Part shown: positions 1 to 63,870 of the stretch, piece by piece
Position numbering within the stretch: the first letter of the stretch is position 1
How the letters are laid out: each line of letters begins with the position of its first letter
From: Batillaria attramentaria
Taxonomy: Eukaryota > Mollusca > Gastropoda > Batillariidae
Assembly: GCA_018292915.2 (NCBI GenBank)
Contig: JACVVK020000032.1
Coordinates: 818,501 to 882,500, forward strand
Direction of reading: 5' to 3'
Length of the DNA: 64,000 bases
Program-made: the position numbers and the translations under genes
Notes under the pieces: model-generated
The model's input: the letters and a program-made list of their open reading frames with translations, nothing else
Told to the model about the DNA's origin: nothing
The model's database searches: none

Positions 1-45
1 CGTTTTCTCATCCCACAAAAAAAATAAATAAAAGAAAAGAGAAAA

Positions 46-235
46 CAAATCTAAACTTTTAAAAGTGATTTAACTTCGTAGATTTGCCGTTCTATGTAGC
101 CTATACTTTTGTTTTTTAGTGGCGACCGTTTCCTCATCCCACAAAAAAAAGAAGAGAAAATAAAAAAAACAAAAGTATAGGCTACATAGAACGGCAAATC
201 TACGAAGTTAAATCACTTTTAAAAGTTTAGATTTG
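46..235. repeat. Perfect 72-bp inverted repeat
   Basis: Arms 46-117 and 164-235 are exact reverse complements separated by 46 bp. A direct repeat, CGTTTYCTCATCCCAC, precedes arm 1 and recurs in the spacer (1-16 and 127-142). Probably a recent foldback or MITE in the 3' flank of copy 1. Confidence 0.9.
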
Positions 236-320
236 ACACTGTAACCTTGACCCAGTTCAAGATCATCTTGAATAACATCTCTGTACAAAAATGAAAATAA
301 TTATACATATAACGAAAGAG

Positions 321-490
321 GTGTGTGTGTGTGTGTGTGTGTGTGCGCGTGTGTGTTTGCGTGCGTGCGTGCGTGAGTGAGTGTGCACGCGTGCGTGCGT
401 GCGTGCATAATGTGTGTGTGTGTGTGTTTGAGAGATGGGGGGAGGAGAGAAAGTGTGGGGGGCGAGAGAGAGAGAGAGAGAGAGTGTGAG
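321..490. repeat. (GT)n/(GC)n/(GA)n compound microsatellite
   Basis: GT, GTGC, GTGA and GA repeats in succession. Confidence 0.9.
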
Positions 491-585
491 AGAGATCCAG
501 AGTCACGTTTTCTACTGAGTTGACACACACTATAACAATAAAGTTAAAAATAAATACTGACATAGCTCTACATTGGTTAGAAAAG

Positions 586-765
586 AGGGGGACCAGTTCG
601 AGAGGGGGCCTATTTTGGATGCGAGGGGGGACCAAAATCGCCCAGGGGGACCAGTCGAAAACGAGGCTGGATGTCTAAGGGGGGACCATTATAGAGCAGT
701 TTTTGCCACGAATTGGTCCCCCGGGGGACTACTTCAGAGGGGGGACCGGACCGGATGCTACACCG
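586..765 (+). other. G-rich block with repeated GGGGGACC
   Basis: At least five GGGGGACC or AGGGGGACC motifs in about 170 bp, with a GGTCCCCCGGGGGAC palindrome near 715. Possible G-quadruplex-prone DNA in the 3' flank of copy 1. No gene recognised. Confidence 0.5.
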
Positions 766-902
766 GGATTCGGACCTATGACTCGAGCTAAAATCTAAAT
801 ATTAGATCATTTAGATTTCAACGAGCGTTCAAGAACAGGAAAATGTCATTCCGCGTAAACGCCCGTTTAAATCTAAACGCCATTCAAATTTTGCTAAACG
901 CA

Positions 903-904
<2 letters not shown>

Positions 905-982
<78 letters not shown>

Positions 983-1050
983 ACGTGCGTGCGTGCGTGC
1001 GTGCGTGTGAGAGAGAGAGAGAGAGACTGACTGACTGACTGACTAACTGA
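905..1050. repeat. (GT)n(GTGC)n(GA)n(CTGA)n compound
   Basis: Pure GT of about 70 bp, then GTGC, GA and CTGA tracts. The right flank (CTTTATTTTTCAAGGATGA to CTTGCTACAC) resembles 32775-32841. Confidence 0.9.
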
Positions 1051-1173
1051 AACTTTATTTTTCAAGGATGACATGATAATAGACGCACAGGTCAATAGCT
1101 CTTACTATCTGTCCTTGCTACACTAATAAACTTTGTGACATCCAAAAATGCATCATCGTCACCATTATCATCA

Positions 1174-1186
1174 CACACACACACTG

Positions 1187-1264
<78 letters not shown>

Positions 1265-1266
1265 GC
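1174..1266. repeat. (CA)n microsatellite
   Basis: About 90 bp of CA, ending in CGCG. 3' of copy 1. Confidence 0.92.
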
Positions 1267-1914
1267 GCGTTTAGCAAATATGAATGGCGTTTAGATTTAA
1301 ACGGGAGAGAGAGAGAGAGGGTGGGGGTGGTAGTAAACTTAACAATAATGACTGCCTTCGCAGCAGGTAAATGGACTTTTACTTCTTGTCGACAGAGCCG
1401 CCAACATACCCGGGAAATCGGTTCACCATGTTCAACACGACGGCTTCTTAAAAACGTGATTATCTTTATGGGGTTATGAGGGTAGCTAGTAAAACTCGCA
1501 GCGCGCTAGAAACGTTCTTAAACGTTCTCTCTGAACGTTTAGCGGTTGATTTGTACCATATGTTACAACTCGAGCTCTCACTCTTGCGCAGAGAATTGCA
1601 TCACGGGATTACCGGTACTGTAACGGTCCCCAGGAACTTCTCCATTCATTCGTCTGCCAAAACGTTTCGACGTAAATAGACTGTAGGCTGTAAAAACACA
1701 ACAAAACCTATGACAAAACAACAACAACAACAACAGAAAACAAGCTGAAGTGTACGCAGGCAGACTTCTAAAAGAATGCTGCTGCTTAAAAATAATAATA
1801 ATAATAATAAAAACTGTTCCCGAACTCTGTTGTTTTTGTTGTTGTTGTCGTTGTTGTTGTTTATTTGTTTGTTCTTTGATAAAACGATGAGTACATAACG
1901 CTCATTTCCACGAA

Positions 1915-2284
1915 TAGGCGCCAGAGATTAAGAGACTTTGCCACCAGTGCGAGAGGTCAGGTTCGAGTCCCATTCGGTGCAAAGAAATTTGACTTCTCGT
2001 ACGTGGCACCGTTCATTCGGGCCGATCGTCTGGGGTTCTTTCCGGCTTCCTCCTCCTTTCCTTTGGAAATGTTCAGGCCACAAACTTTAAAATAAAGGCA
2101 ATTCTATATTGCGAAACTGACTGAAATAGCTGAGCTGATCCTTCGAACTACCGTGATTGTAACGTGTTCATGTCCAGTGTGTGAGAGAATGCGTGTGATT
2201 CACGTGAGCGTGCGTGTTGGGTTCATCTCGGGGCGCTTTGAGCCAATTTAAGAAACTGGGTAAAGCGTCCGCACAATAAACAGT

Positions 2285-2325
<41 letters not shown>
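1915..2325 (+). mobile_element. SINE family B with (TAG)n tail
   Basis: tRNA-like head with B box GGTTCGAGTCCC, body GGCACCGTTCATTCGGGCCG, tail region GGCGCTTTGAGCC and GGGTAAAGCG, then TAG repeats. 3' of copy 1. Confidence 0.85.
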
Positions 2326-2327
<2 letters not shown>

Positions 2328-2668
2328 TGAACTCTCCGCTTCCGCAAGAGAAGACAACCATACGAACTGTACACCAAATGAAAGCTCTCATCACGCAGAT
2401 GCAAAGGCGTGTCTTTTTACTGAAGCTTCAAGATGACAGTGAGAGATTAGGAATTCAAAACGAAAACAGACACTGAAAATTTAATGAAGAAATATAACAA
2501 TAAACAAGCGAAATGCAGCACCCAACACCCGCCCTGATAAAGGTATACAGAATATATTTATAAGGAAGAAGTAGACACTTAGGCCCCCTTTCAACAGCGC
2601 GGTCATGTAACGGTTTTCGCGCGTCGTCGCAAATTTAATGCCCAGCAGCTGGGGACAAGACAAAAATT

Positions 2669-34151
<31,483 letters not shown>

Positions 34152-34370
34152 GGTAACTTCTCAGGAGACGTTATCCGTGACAATGCAAAGAGTTTTTTTT
34201 TTTTGTAATAGGTATAATGACGTCACAGTTTAGGTCAATGGTGACGTGATAACTGCAATCTTTGTGGTTTTCATACGACTCCGCGGCGTTTTCCTGCGTC
34301 ACACTGGTATTTTCCTCCAGCCAAATTTCAAGAGTAGGCAATGAAAATGAGGTAGTGACGTCAAACATCA
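34152..34370 (-). promoter_or_regulatory. MAN2B1: Putative promoter of copy 1 with CRE-like sites
   Basis: Two perfect CRE palindromes, TGACGTCA, lie at 34218-34225 and 34356-34363. A related TGACGTGA lies at about 34242-34249. All are within about 210 bp upstream of the proposed ATG. CREB/ATF proteins bind TGACGTCA, and ATF6/XBP1 bind TGACGTG cores. No TATA box was judged convincing. The inference rests on exon 1 being right. Confidence 0.4.
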
Positions 34371-34539
34371 AACTGTTCGGAAGGCCAGCATGTTGGGCTT
34401 TAGAGGACAAGACAAACAATACAAACTTTCCACTAATTCTTCTTCAGAGGACAACATGATAAACACAGAGACAGCGCAGCTAATATGAATCTCTTTTGAT
34501 GAAGATAATCGGCAAACAAATACGATACAACGTTTAATT

Positions 34540-34706
34540 CTCTTTTATTACTTTTGTTGTTTTACATCAACAGCTTTAATGTCTGTGTATTAATTTTACA
34601 CTTTTTATATGTGACAGAGCACTATGTGAGACCCAAGATAATGTTCTGTTTTAGATTTTGTTTCTTAAAACGACAATAAAGTATATTGAATTTGAAATTG
34701 AATTAA
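34540..34706 (+). mobile_element. Probable 3' end of a non-LTR element
   Basis: ACGACAATAAAGTATATTGA followed by ATTGAATT-type repeats, a common LINE 3' tail. No coding sequence upstream was recognised. Confidence 0.4.
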
Positions 34707-34826
34707 AATTTCTTTGTTTTTCCTTGGTATACCAGTCTGCTCTTAGTTTTTGATTTCGTTTTATTTGGGTTATTTCGTTTGGTGTTGGTTTTGCCTTGTT
34801 TTCTGTGGTTTTGTTTTGTGTGGTTT

Positions 34827-34877
<51 letters not shown>
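34827..34877. repeat. (GT)n microsatellite
   Basis: In the spacer upstream of copy 1, inside a T/G-rich stretch. Confidence 0.9.
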
Positions 34878-34879
<2 letters not shown>

Positions 34880-35103
34880 CAGTTCTTCTTGTGTTCTTGA
34901 GGTGGCGTTGTCGCTGTTGTTGTTGTTGCTGTTGTTGTTGTTGCTTTAAGTTTCTTTTTTTTTTTTCTTTTTTTTCTATTCTCTTCATCTTTACTAATCA
35001 CTACATACTTCTCGAAAGCTCGATAACGTTTTGATACAGCCATCCAGCACATTCCAAATTATACAAGACATTAAACTAGCATTAGGGAGACTCCACTAAT
35101 TGT

Positions 35104-35608
35104 TTTTTTTTGTTTGTTTGTTTTTTTTTGCTGCCCCAGCTCTTTGCCAGCTCCAGTGGTGTTCCTCCCAGGTCATGGGTGGAATCCACGGAGAACTCGG
35201 AAGCTCCCATTTTTATTATGCATGATGATGGAGATGAGGATGATAGTAAGATGATGCTATGGAGGTCCATGTGGTTTGGGACTGCGGGACAGGGCCGCAT
35301 TCCACGCTTCCTGTCATAAATATCCCGGCATTAACCAGGCCCGGGAACTACGGCACCTGCAGTGCCGGCCGTGTAATCATCCACATCATAAGACGCGTCA
35401 TACTAAGGGAAGCACCCCCAAAGTCGCACCCGTGAAGTAGGTGAAACTCGGCTGTGTGGCAACAGCCTCCCCATCGGGCCCATAGCACACCCGCTCTGGG
35501 TAGGAGCCGACCTAGGTAGGAAACATCCCGCTTGCCTCGGCTGGGATTCGAACCCGGGTCTCCCGGTCCATAGTCCGAAGTGCTAACCACTACACTACGG
35601 GGGCCGGT
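35104..35608 (-). mobile_element. SINE family C, full length, 15-bp target duplication
   Basis: GACTCCACTAATTGT at 35089-35103 and 35609-35623 flanks it exactly. It has a poly(A) tail (T-run on plus) and a complete tRNA-like head. Poly(A) tail and 15-bp duplication suggest L1-type mobilisation. Confidence 0.9.
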
Positions 35609-35912
35609 GACTCCACTAATTGTGTATAATTATCACCACACACTAGCAGGCCTGGTCGCCTAAAAACGATGTCAGCGACTTTTCCCCCCGGAGAAAGTGT
35701 ACAACAAAAAGAAGAGAATCCTACCTGTACGACTCTGCTCTCCTGTATGGATCTTCTGCGACTGTGACCACACCAGCTGTGGCATACTGTTTTTAAGTTC
35801 TCTTTATTTCATGACACGGCTAATGCGTTTGCGTGTAGATAAGAGAATAGGTGTAGAATTTGTACCTATTCGGCCTCCGCCCATTCGGTCAGAAAACCGA
35901 AAAACAAACAAA

Positions 35913-36424
35913 CCGGCCCCCGTAGTGTAGTGGTTAGCACTTCGGACCATGGACCGGGAGACCCGGGTTCGAGTTCCAGCCGAGTCAAGCGGGATTTTTC
36001 CTACCTAGGTCGGCTCCTACCCAGAGCGGGTGTGCTATGGACCCAATGGGGAGGCTGTTGCCACAGCCGAGTTTCACCCACTTCACGGGTGCGACTTTGG
36101 GGGTGCTTCCCTTGGTATGACACGTCTTATGATGTGGATGATTACACGGCCGGCACCGCACGTGCCGTAGTTCCCGGACCTGGTTAATGCCGGGATATTT
36201 ATGACAGGAAGCGAGGAATGCGGCCCTGTCCCGCAGTCCCAAACCACACGGACCTCCATAGCATCATCTTACCATCATCCTCATCTCCATCATCATGCAT
36301 AATAAAAAATTAACAAAAATTGTCCCAGCTTCCGAGCCCTCCGTGGATTCTACTTATTACCTGAGAGGAACACCACTGGAGCTGGCGAAGAGTTGGGGCA
36401 GCAAAAAAAAAAAAAAAAAAAAAA
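35913..36424 (+). mobile_element. SINE family C, full length
   Basis: Complete head (CCCCGTAGTGTAGTGGTTAG) to A-run tail. Head-to-head with 35104-35608, forming about 500-bp inverted arms. Confidence 0.88.
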
Positions 36425-36457
36425 CCCTCAGTGCTTACACCAAACGACTCATAACAC

Positions 36458-36508
<51 letters not shown>
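36458..36508. repeat. (CA)n microsatellite
   Basis: In the spacer, just past the A-run of the plus-strand SINE-C. Confidence 0.9.
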
Positions 36509-36511
<3 letters not shown>

Positions 36512-37111
36512 CGAACGAACGAACTGACCGAATACTCACTGACGCTCCCAAACACCGCTATTACGATTTTTAAAAAGTAACACTCCAACAAAACAAAGTG
36601 ATGGGGGGGCTGGGGTAGGGGGTGATATGACATAAAGGGTCAATTATTCATCGATGCCAGACGCTAAACCCACCCCACCCACTACCCAACTGACGGTGCC
36701 AATCTTTCAAACAGTGTCACCCCAAAAGCTAAAGCGAGTGTCACCTTTGGAACTGATAAACTATGTCGGGCAGGGGCCGGCCGTACTTGCGCCTGCAATG
36801 ACTTTTTTTCCCAGAACAACGGTGTACCAAAAACAGAAAGTAGGCTTCTTATCACCAGTTACAGGGGTCAGCACATTTACCAGTTCTGGAATCACGAGAA
36901 CACGATGCCCTTTCTAGTACTGACAAAATGCGTTGTTGTTTTTTTTGGGGTTTTTTTTGGCCACATAGTATATACATACACATACACAAAACTAGGTACA
37001 TTGACACTAATAACTGGTACACATGTATACGCCACAGTACAGTGTGCTTGTCTTTTCTCAAATACAACTGTATATTCGAGCTGCATGTGATGCGTTAGAG
37101 ATATATATATG

Positions 37112-37117
<6 letters not shown>

Positions 37118-37150
<33 letters not shown>
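37118..37150. repeat. (CA)n microsatellite
   Basis: Short array 3' of the decayed LINE. Confidence 0.88.
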
Positions 37151-37152
<2 letters not shown>

Positions 37153-37349
37153 CTCAGATCCATCTTCAGTGGTCCACTTGGCTTACACTACAGACGCAGG
37201 TTCAAATATATATGTATATATCATTATGTAGGGTAAATGGTTGCATGGTATCACTCCCTGGGAGTGTTGCACTATACTACACTTTTTTTCATTGTTTCTC
37301 TCTAAGCAGGTAAGTATGCATCTTACAGTTTCCACACATACACTCGTAC

Positions 37350-39656
37350 TTAGTTTACTAAAGCTTGACATGGAAACCATGTGAGCCTGAACTTGTGTAC
37401 AAGTCCAGTTATACAATGTCTGTACTTCTCCACCGAATACCTCTCTTTAACCATAGTAGCAAAAACACCACAGTCTGGAAGGGTCTCCTTTAACCTACAC
37501 CTGTAAATATAGAATTTCCCCACCAAGATAAGCAGATCAATAACGCTGTCAGTTTTAAAGTGTTGATCGATACCAAACATAACCAAAAGTTCAGAGAAGA
37601 TAGGTGGTGTACAATTATCACACTTATCACATAACCACCTCTGCACACTGTTCCAAAATTGTTGAGTATGTCTACATGTCCAAAACAAATGGCTCAGTGT
37701 TTCTTCTTCAACACCACAGAAAGTACATTCCTTTGTATCTGCTAACTTCCGTATGTACAGAAAGCGCTTTGTCGGAAGAAGTCTATGAATTAACCTAATT
37801 TGAAACCACCTAAGCTGGGGATCCAGGGTAGTTTTAAAAGGCTTGGTAAAAAATGCACGTCCACAATGGGCATGTTGGGTACTGTTTTGACCATTTTGAT
37901 GTACAAACAGGATTGGCATTACAATGTACGAGGGCAGAATACACAGCTCTCTTTCCACCATACATAATCAGTGACCATACTTTGCTAATGTCATTTGCAT
38001 CATCAATACTGACATTAATATCTACCTCTAAACGTCTCTGGTATTTTTTGACCACACTTAATACACCATGGTACACAAGAAAGTTGGTGGACACATTTGT
38101 GTAACGAGCACAGAAGTTGTTATATTCTAAGAATTGCCCCTTATCATCCATCAGATGTTTTACTAAAGTAATACCATTATTCACCCAACTGACCATATTC
38201 AGTACCTTCCGGTCTCTGATAATTCTTGAGTTGTAGAAAAGGTGTTCAGCCATGAATTCACTTGGTGATTCAGGTTGACACTTGTAACTAAGATTCTTAT
38301 AGTGTTTGGCAACATCGGCCCAAAATTTATTCTTACTTTGCATCATTACTATGTTAGCGTACTCCCCACCATAGACATGCAAGCTTTCTAACTGTGGACA
38401 AAAGGAGTACAAAAGCCTTCTAATGGCAGAATCCCCTGAAAAAAATGCGACGTAACCATTGTACCTTCATACTTGCCAGAAAGGAATGCACATTAATCAT
38501 TCTGAGACCTCCCATTTCATAGGGTAAACAAACAATCTTCCTATTTATTTTGGCTATCTTGTTGTCCCAGAGAAAAGAGTAGAATACTTTGTTCAATTCA
38601 TCAATGAACTGTTTGGAAGGATCCGGTATATTCATAAACAAATGTACAATTTTTGAAATGGCAAGAGTTTTTATGACTGTAATTTTTCCTAGCGGCGTTA
38701 GCTGCCTTTTTGACCAGATATTCAGAGTACGCTTAATGTCTGCAAGTTTATCATGGTAATTAATATCAACTATACAATTTATATCAGTTGAGAACAACAC
38801 ACCAAGCACTCTAAATACACCCGGATTCCATACAAAGTTAGCATCACGCATATATCTAACATTCGAGTTTCTCATGGACCCTATCCAGACTACTTGGGTT
38901 TTTTGACGATTCATCCTTAACCCCGATATTGAAGCAAAAAACTCGAGGCTGCGAATGCACTCAACAAAAGATTTCTCACTGCCATTGAGAAAGAGTGAGG
39001 TGTCATCCGCAAACTGCGAAAGAAGAATTTTAAGATTATTTATGCTAAGACCTTTAATCTCCTCATTTTGACGGAAAATTGATGAAAGGATTTCGGCGCA
39101 GATCAGGTATATATACGCCGAGCACGAATCCCCTTGCCGACAACCACGCTCTATTGAACCAGTTTGAGTATTTACCATTTACAAACACACATGCGGATAT
39201 GTCACTGTGAAAAGTTTTAACCCATTGTATCATATCAGGGCCGAATCTAAAGTATAGGAGGCATTTTTCGATAAACGACCAGGCAACACTGTCGAAAGCC
39301 TTCTCAAAATCCACCAGTAGGAGGAGGCCAGGCATTCTCTTAACATGGGTATGAACTAGTACATCATAAACAAGTCTAATATTTTCCCCTATAAATCTGT
39401 CCTTTAGGAAGCCTTTCTGGTCACTATGTATTATTGATGGCAGAACCGACTTAAAACGCTCGGCTATACAGGAGGAAGCTATTTTGTACACAGAATTTAA
39501 CAGTGTAATCGGTCTCCAGTTCTTCAGATATTTTTTTGGTCTATCGTCGTTAGGTATACAAACAATAATACCTTGTCTCTGGGTGACAGACATCTGTTTA
39601 CTATTAAATCCACAGTTTAAGTTTCGTTTTGTTTTATTCAAAGAAGATATGTGCAC
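37350..39656 (-). pseudogene. Decayed, 5'-truncated L1/Tx1-like LINE reverse transcriptase
   Basis: Reverse transcriptase remnant in at least four frame segments, between the two mannosidase genes. In order: NWRPITLLNSVYKI, LVDFEKAFDSVAW, GCRQGDSCSAYIYL, LSQFADDTSLFL and GLRMNRQKTQVVW. It ends with a zinc-knuckle-like CTFCGVEEETLSHLFWTC. Frame breaks lie near 39170, near 38430 (at a T-run) and near 37860. No endonuclease domain remains upstream of 39656. L1/Tx1 affinity is inferred from the RT and the C-terminal zinc motif. Confidence 0.85.
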
Positions 39657-40407
39657 CTCGTCTACATATCATAACACTTAGGAGTGGAAAGTGCAGCTGA
39701 AGGCCTTTTCTGTGCACACACAGTGAATCTTCCTGAGTACAAGTAAGTCGCCCAGTGACGTCACCCAAAACTAAGCGTGTGGTTGAAAACAACATAATTT
39801 CACGTCATTTGAGATGAAAGTGCAGCTTAGATGCATAGCTAACATAGCCTACACGTCACCATCAGAGGAAATCTTTCGTTTCCATTGAATTCCACATAGC
39901 AGTGGTAGCGGGGAAAGTCTATCGTAATTATGGTTACGATTTCAAGGTAGTGACCGCTTGAGTGTTAAACCCGCAAGCAATTAACCAACAAGCCTTAAAG
40001 GACTCAACCGACTCTTAACATGTTTCGTAACGCGCACGATTATCCCACGTCTTTGGCTCATTTTCGGTTTTTATGTAAACAACATCATATAGGACGGGCT
40101 AAAAATTCCACGTTCAAAGGCACGTTTTGTGGCATAAACGCACTTCGCTCGCATTCTCCGCACAGACATGATGCAAATGTAACTCTGACAATAACAACAT
40201 CGTTACTGGCGGGCATTGCACCCTTGAACGCACTTCCCTGCCACACTGAGGCCATCTTGTTTAACCTGTGTGCGAAAGTCAGGCAAGATGAACATTTTGA
40301 CAGATACTACAACGAGGGAAGCACAGGTGAGCTGATGTGACTGAAACATGGACTGTCCGACTGTAGCAGCTGACCGCTGTTGAAAAGAGAATGCTCACTA
40401 ACTCGGA
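39657..40407. other. Spacer segment: nothing recognised
   Basis: Unique-looking sequence 5' of the decayed LINE. A 106-codon plus-strand ORF (40020-40340) has no motif or exon-like boundaries that I recognise. Confidence 0.45.
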
Positions 40408-40566
40408 TCTCTCTCTCTCTCTCTCTTCGGTCGTTTGGCTTTTTTGTTTATTTGTTTGTTCTTCAAAACGGCAAGTTTGAAAATTGGTTGCAAGAACAAA
40501 ACTTCCACCGTTTTCAAATAAAGTTTTCTCTCTCTCTCTCTCTCTCTCTCGTCTCGTCTCGTCTCG

Positions 40567-40631
<65 letters not shown>
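40408..40631. repeat. CT-flanked cassette, (GTCTC)n and (CA)n
   Basis: A cassette of about 110 bp (AACGGCAAGTTTGAAAATTGG) lies between two CT arrays, then GTCTC repeats and about 65 bp of CA. The cassette recurs inverted at 49796-49985. Confidence 0.8.
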
Positions 40632-40632
<1 letters not shown>

Positions 40633-40979
40633 CTTTGGTTGACAGATTTATTTAGTTAACTCGGCCAAAAACGGACATGAACAGGGAAATGTCGCATACA
40701 TTTACATAGATCATCCTCACAAACAGCCTCATTTAACAAAGACAAGCATTCAACACAATTTCCCATTCGAAACGCAGACGCCTTTCAGCTATAGGATTAC
40801 TCCTAGAGGACGAAATACCTAATCGAAACATGCATAAACCAAAAATAAAATACAGCTTCCGATTTTAGCAGCCCAATCGCGTTCATTTACATTGCATTTT
40901 TTGTTGTTTTTAGATCCAGTAGCCGAAAGCATGCCTTTTAAGTTTAATAAATAACATCTCTAGCCATTTCACATGCACA

Positions 40980-41218
40980 TTGGGTTTTTTTGTTGTTGTT
41001 TGTTTGTTTGTTGTTGTTGTTTTTTTAATTCTAATTATACGTTTTGTGGCGGTGTTGGTCTTTGTTTATTTTTTGTTTGGTTGTTTGTTTGTTTTTTTGT
41101 TTTGTTTTTTTTCGTTTTTTCCGTTTGTTTTGATTTTCGGATTTTGTTGTTGTTGGTCTTTTGTTGTTGTTGTTGTTGTTTTGTTGTTGTTGTTGTTGTT
41201 GTTGGATGGGGGGGCTGT
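40980..41218 (+). repeat. T/G-only tract ending in poly-G
   Basis: TTG and TTTG repeats for about 230 bp, ending GGATGGGGGGG. In the spacer. Confidence 0.8.
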
Positions 41219-41805
41219 TGTTACTCCTTTATATCATTGGTTTGTTGGATGGTTGTTGCTCTTGTTTTGGTCTGTTTTTCGGGTTTAAAGGCGTCCGGGC
41301 TACATGTCAGCTATGCCTGAGAGATAACGCCCGGGCGTTCCTATGCCTCAAAGGTGTCTGTTATACAAAACATCACATCACCTTCACAACACAAGCACCT
41401 CAATACACATGCATAAATAGATAATAAACATCTTTACCGATACTTTCATGCGTACGTACACCATTTTCCATTATTCTCACATGCTTAACTTGCAATCTGC
41501 ATTTGAACAATAAGAAGTACGCGACTGAAAAGAAAAAGTCCAAGGATAATATGTTCGATGTCTTTAAAACTCTTGACAGAGATGTCACCTCATGCACAGT
41601 GTTGTTAATCGTTTCAGCAGCGACTCCAGAATCAAGTGGCAATGGATCTGACGACACAGATACAGACATGGGAATATGCACACAATTTTCGGAACAATTT
41701 AGGAAGGTTGAGCGCATGACCCTCCCCCACCTCCATCCCCGCCCCCTTCCTCCACGCCCCCTTGCCCCCAATCACAGACAGTAGAATCTACGAGTGGAAC
41801 GACTG

Positions 41806-41811
41806 CTCGCG

Positions 41812-41886
<75 letters not shown>

Positions 41887-41911
41887 GCACGCACGCACGC
41901 ACGCACGCACA
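41806..41911. repeat. (CG)n(CA)n(CGCA)n compound
   Basis: About 105 bp in the spacer. Confidence 0.92.
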
Positions 41912-41967
41912 GCTAACACCTTTTAGACAGGAAAATTGGAAATTGTACAGGAAATTTCTCTGGGTTG

Positions 41968-42064
41968 TATTTGTGCTGGCCTTTTCCTCGTTGCCCCGTC
42001 TTTGATATCACCCTTACGTGGCGGAAAAGGACGTTAAATTCCCAAACACCCACACCACCTACCC
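41968..42064 (+). mobile_element. SINE family A, 5'-truncated
   Basis: Body only, from TTTGTGCTGGCCTTTTCCTC to CAAACACCCAC, in the spacer downstream of copy 2. Confidence 0.8.
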
Positions 42065-42555
42065 CACTCCTAAAGCCATGTTATGGCGGCAATGGCATCA
42101 GTACTAATTTCACGATTGCACTTTCATCTCCTTTTGCAGAGATCAATTTTAAAGGACAGTGGTCCGTTCTTTCATCTTTTCAGAAGTCAGTAGTGACCGC
42201 TGGGTTTCTTCGCAGCTGCGGGCATTCAGTAGTTCAGTCGCACCGTATGATGCCCGTGGATTTGTACACGTCTGCAAGTCCCGTCACACGAATATCAATA
42301 CTTCTGGGTTTCTGAGGCGCAGGCCGTCAGTGACGCTCGCCTCGCAAGCCATTTCGCACATAAGGCACACGGCAGTTTAAAGTCTGCCACCACAGGCAAT
42401 ACCATTGTAAGTTATAAACCATCACCAAAGTTGCAATACCCACACACCTTATACAGTGCACGTGCATGGTTTGCACAGCGCATCTTGCATGGTTTTCGAG
42501 CACCTCCCCAAGATGCCCAACACTTGAGGAGCAAACACCAAACAAACAAACTTAA
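42065..42555. other. 3' flank of copy 2: nothing recognised
   Basis: About 490 bp past the copy 2 stop. It probably holds the 3' UTR, but no canonical AATAAA was seen on the minus strand here. Confidence 0.45.
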
Positions 42556-63602
<21,047 letters not shown>

Positions 63603-63870
63603 CTGCAGACAACAAGATTTATTAGTAATCTCCTCGTTCTTCTACGTCTAAGCCCCTCCATACGTACTCAACTGCATCAGCAAAAGCATTGAAAATTAGT
63701 ATTCACTCAAGTCCTAACAAGTACGCTTGGACGGTTGTGCACCAGTGGTCTTTAAAACAAAAATCATTGTTAATTGATGTTGATTTTAATTTTCCTTAGT
63801 GGGAGTGCTGCACGTTGATTCTACTCGTGTTCGCTGTAAAAACAGCCGTTAGGAAACCGTACATCTTGCC

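Noticed and set aside
36654..36917. 87-codon plus-strand ORF as a gene
   Set aside because: Unremarkable composition, no recognisable domain, and flanked by repeats.
37350..39656. Four separate genes on the minus strand
   Set aside because: They are consecutive frame segments of one decayed LINE reverse transcriptase.
40020..40340. 106-codon plus-strand ORF as a gene
   Set aside because: No recognised motif, no splice-site context and no paralogous counterpart; length is compatible with chance.
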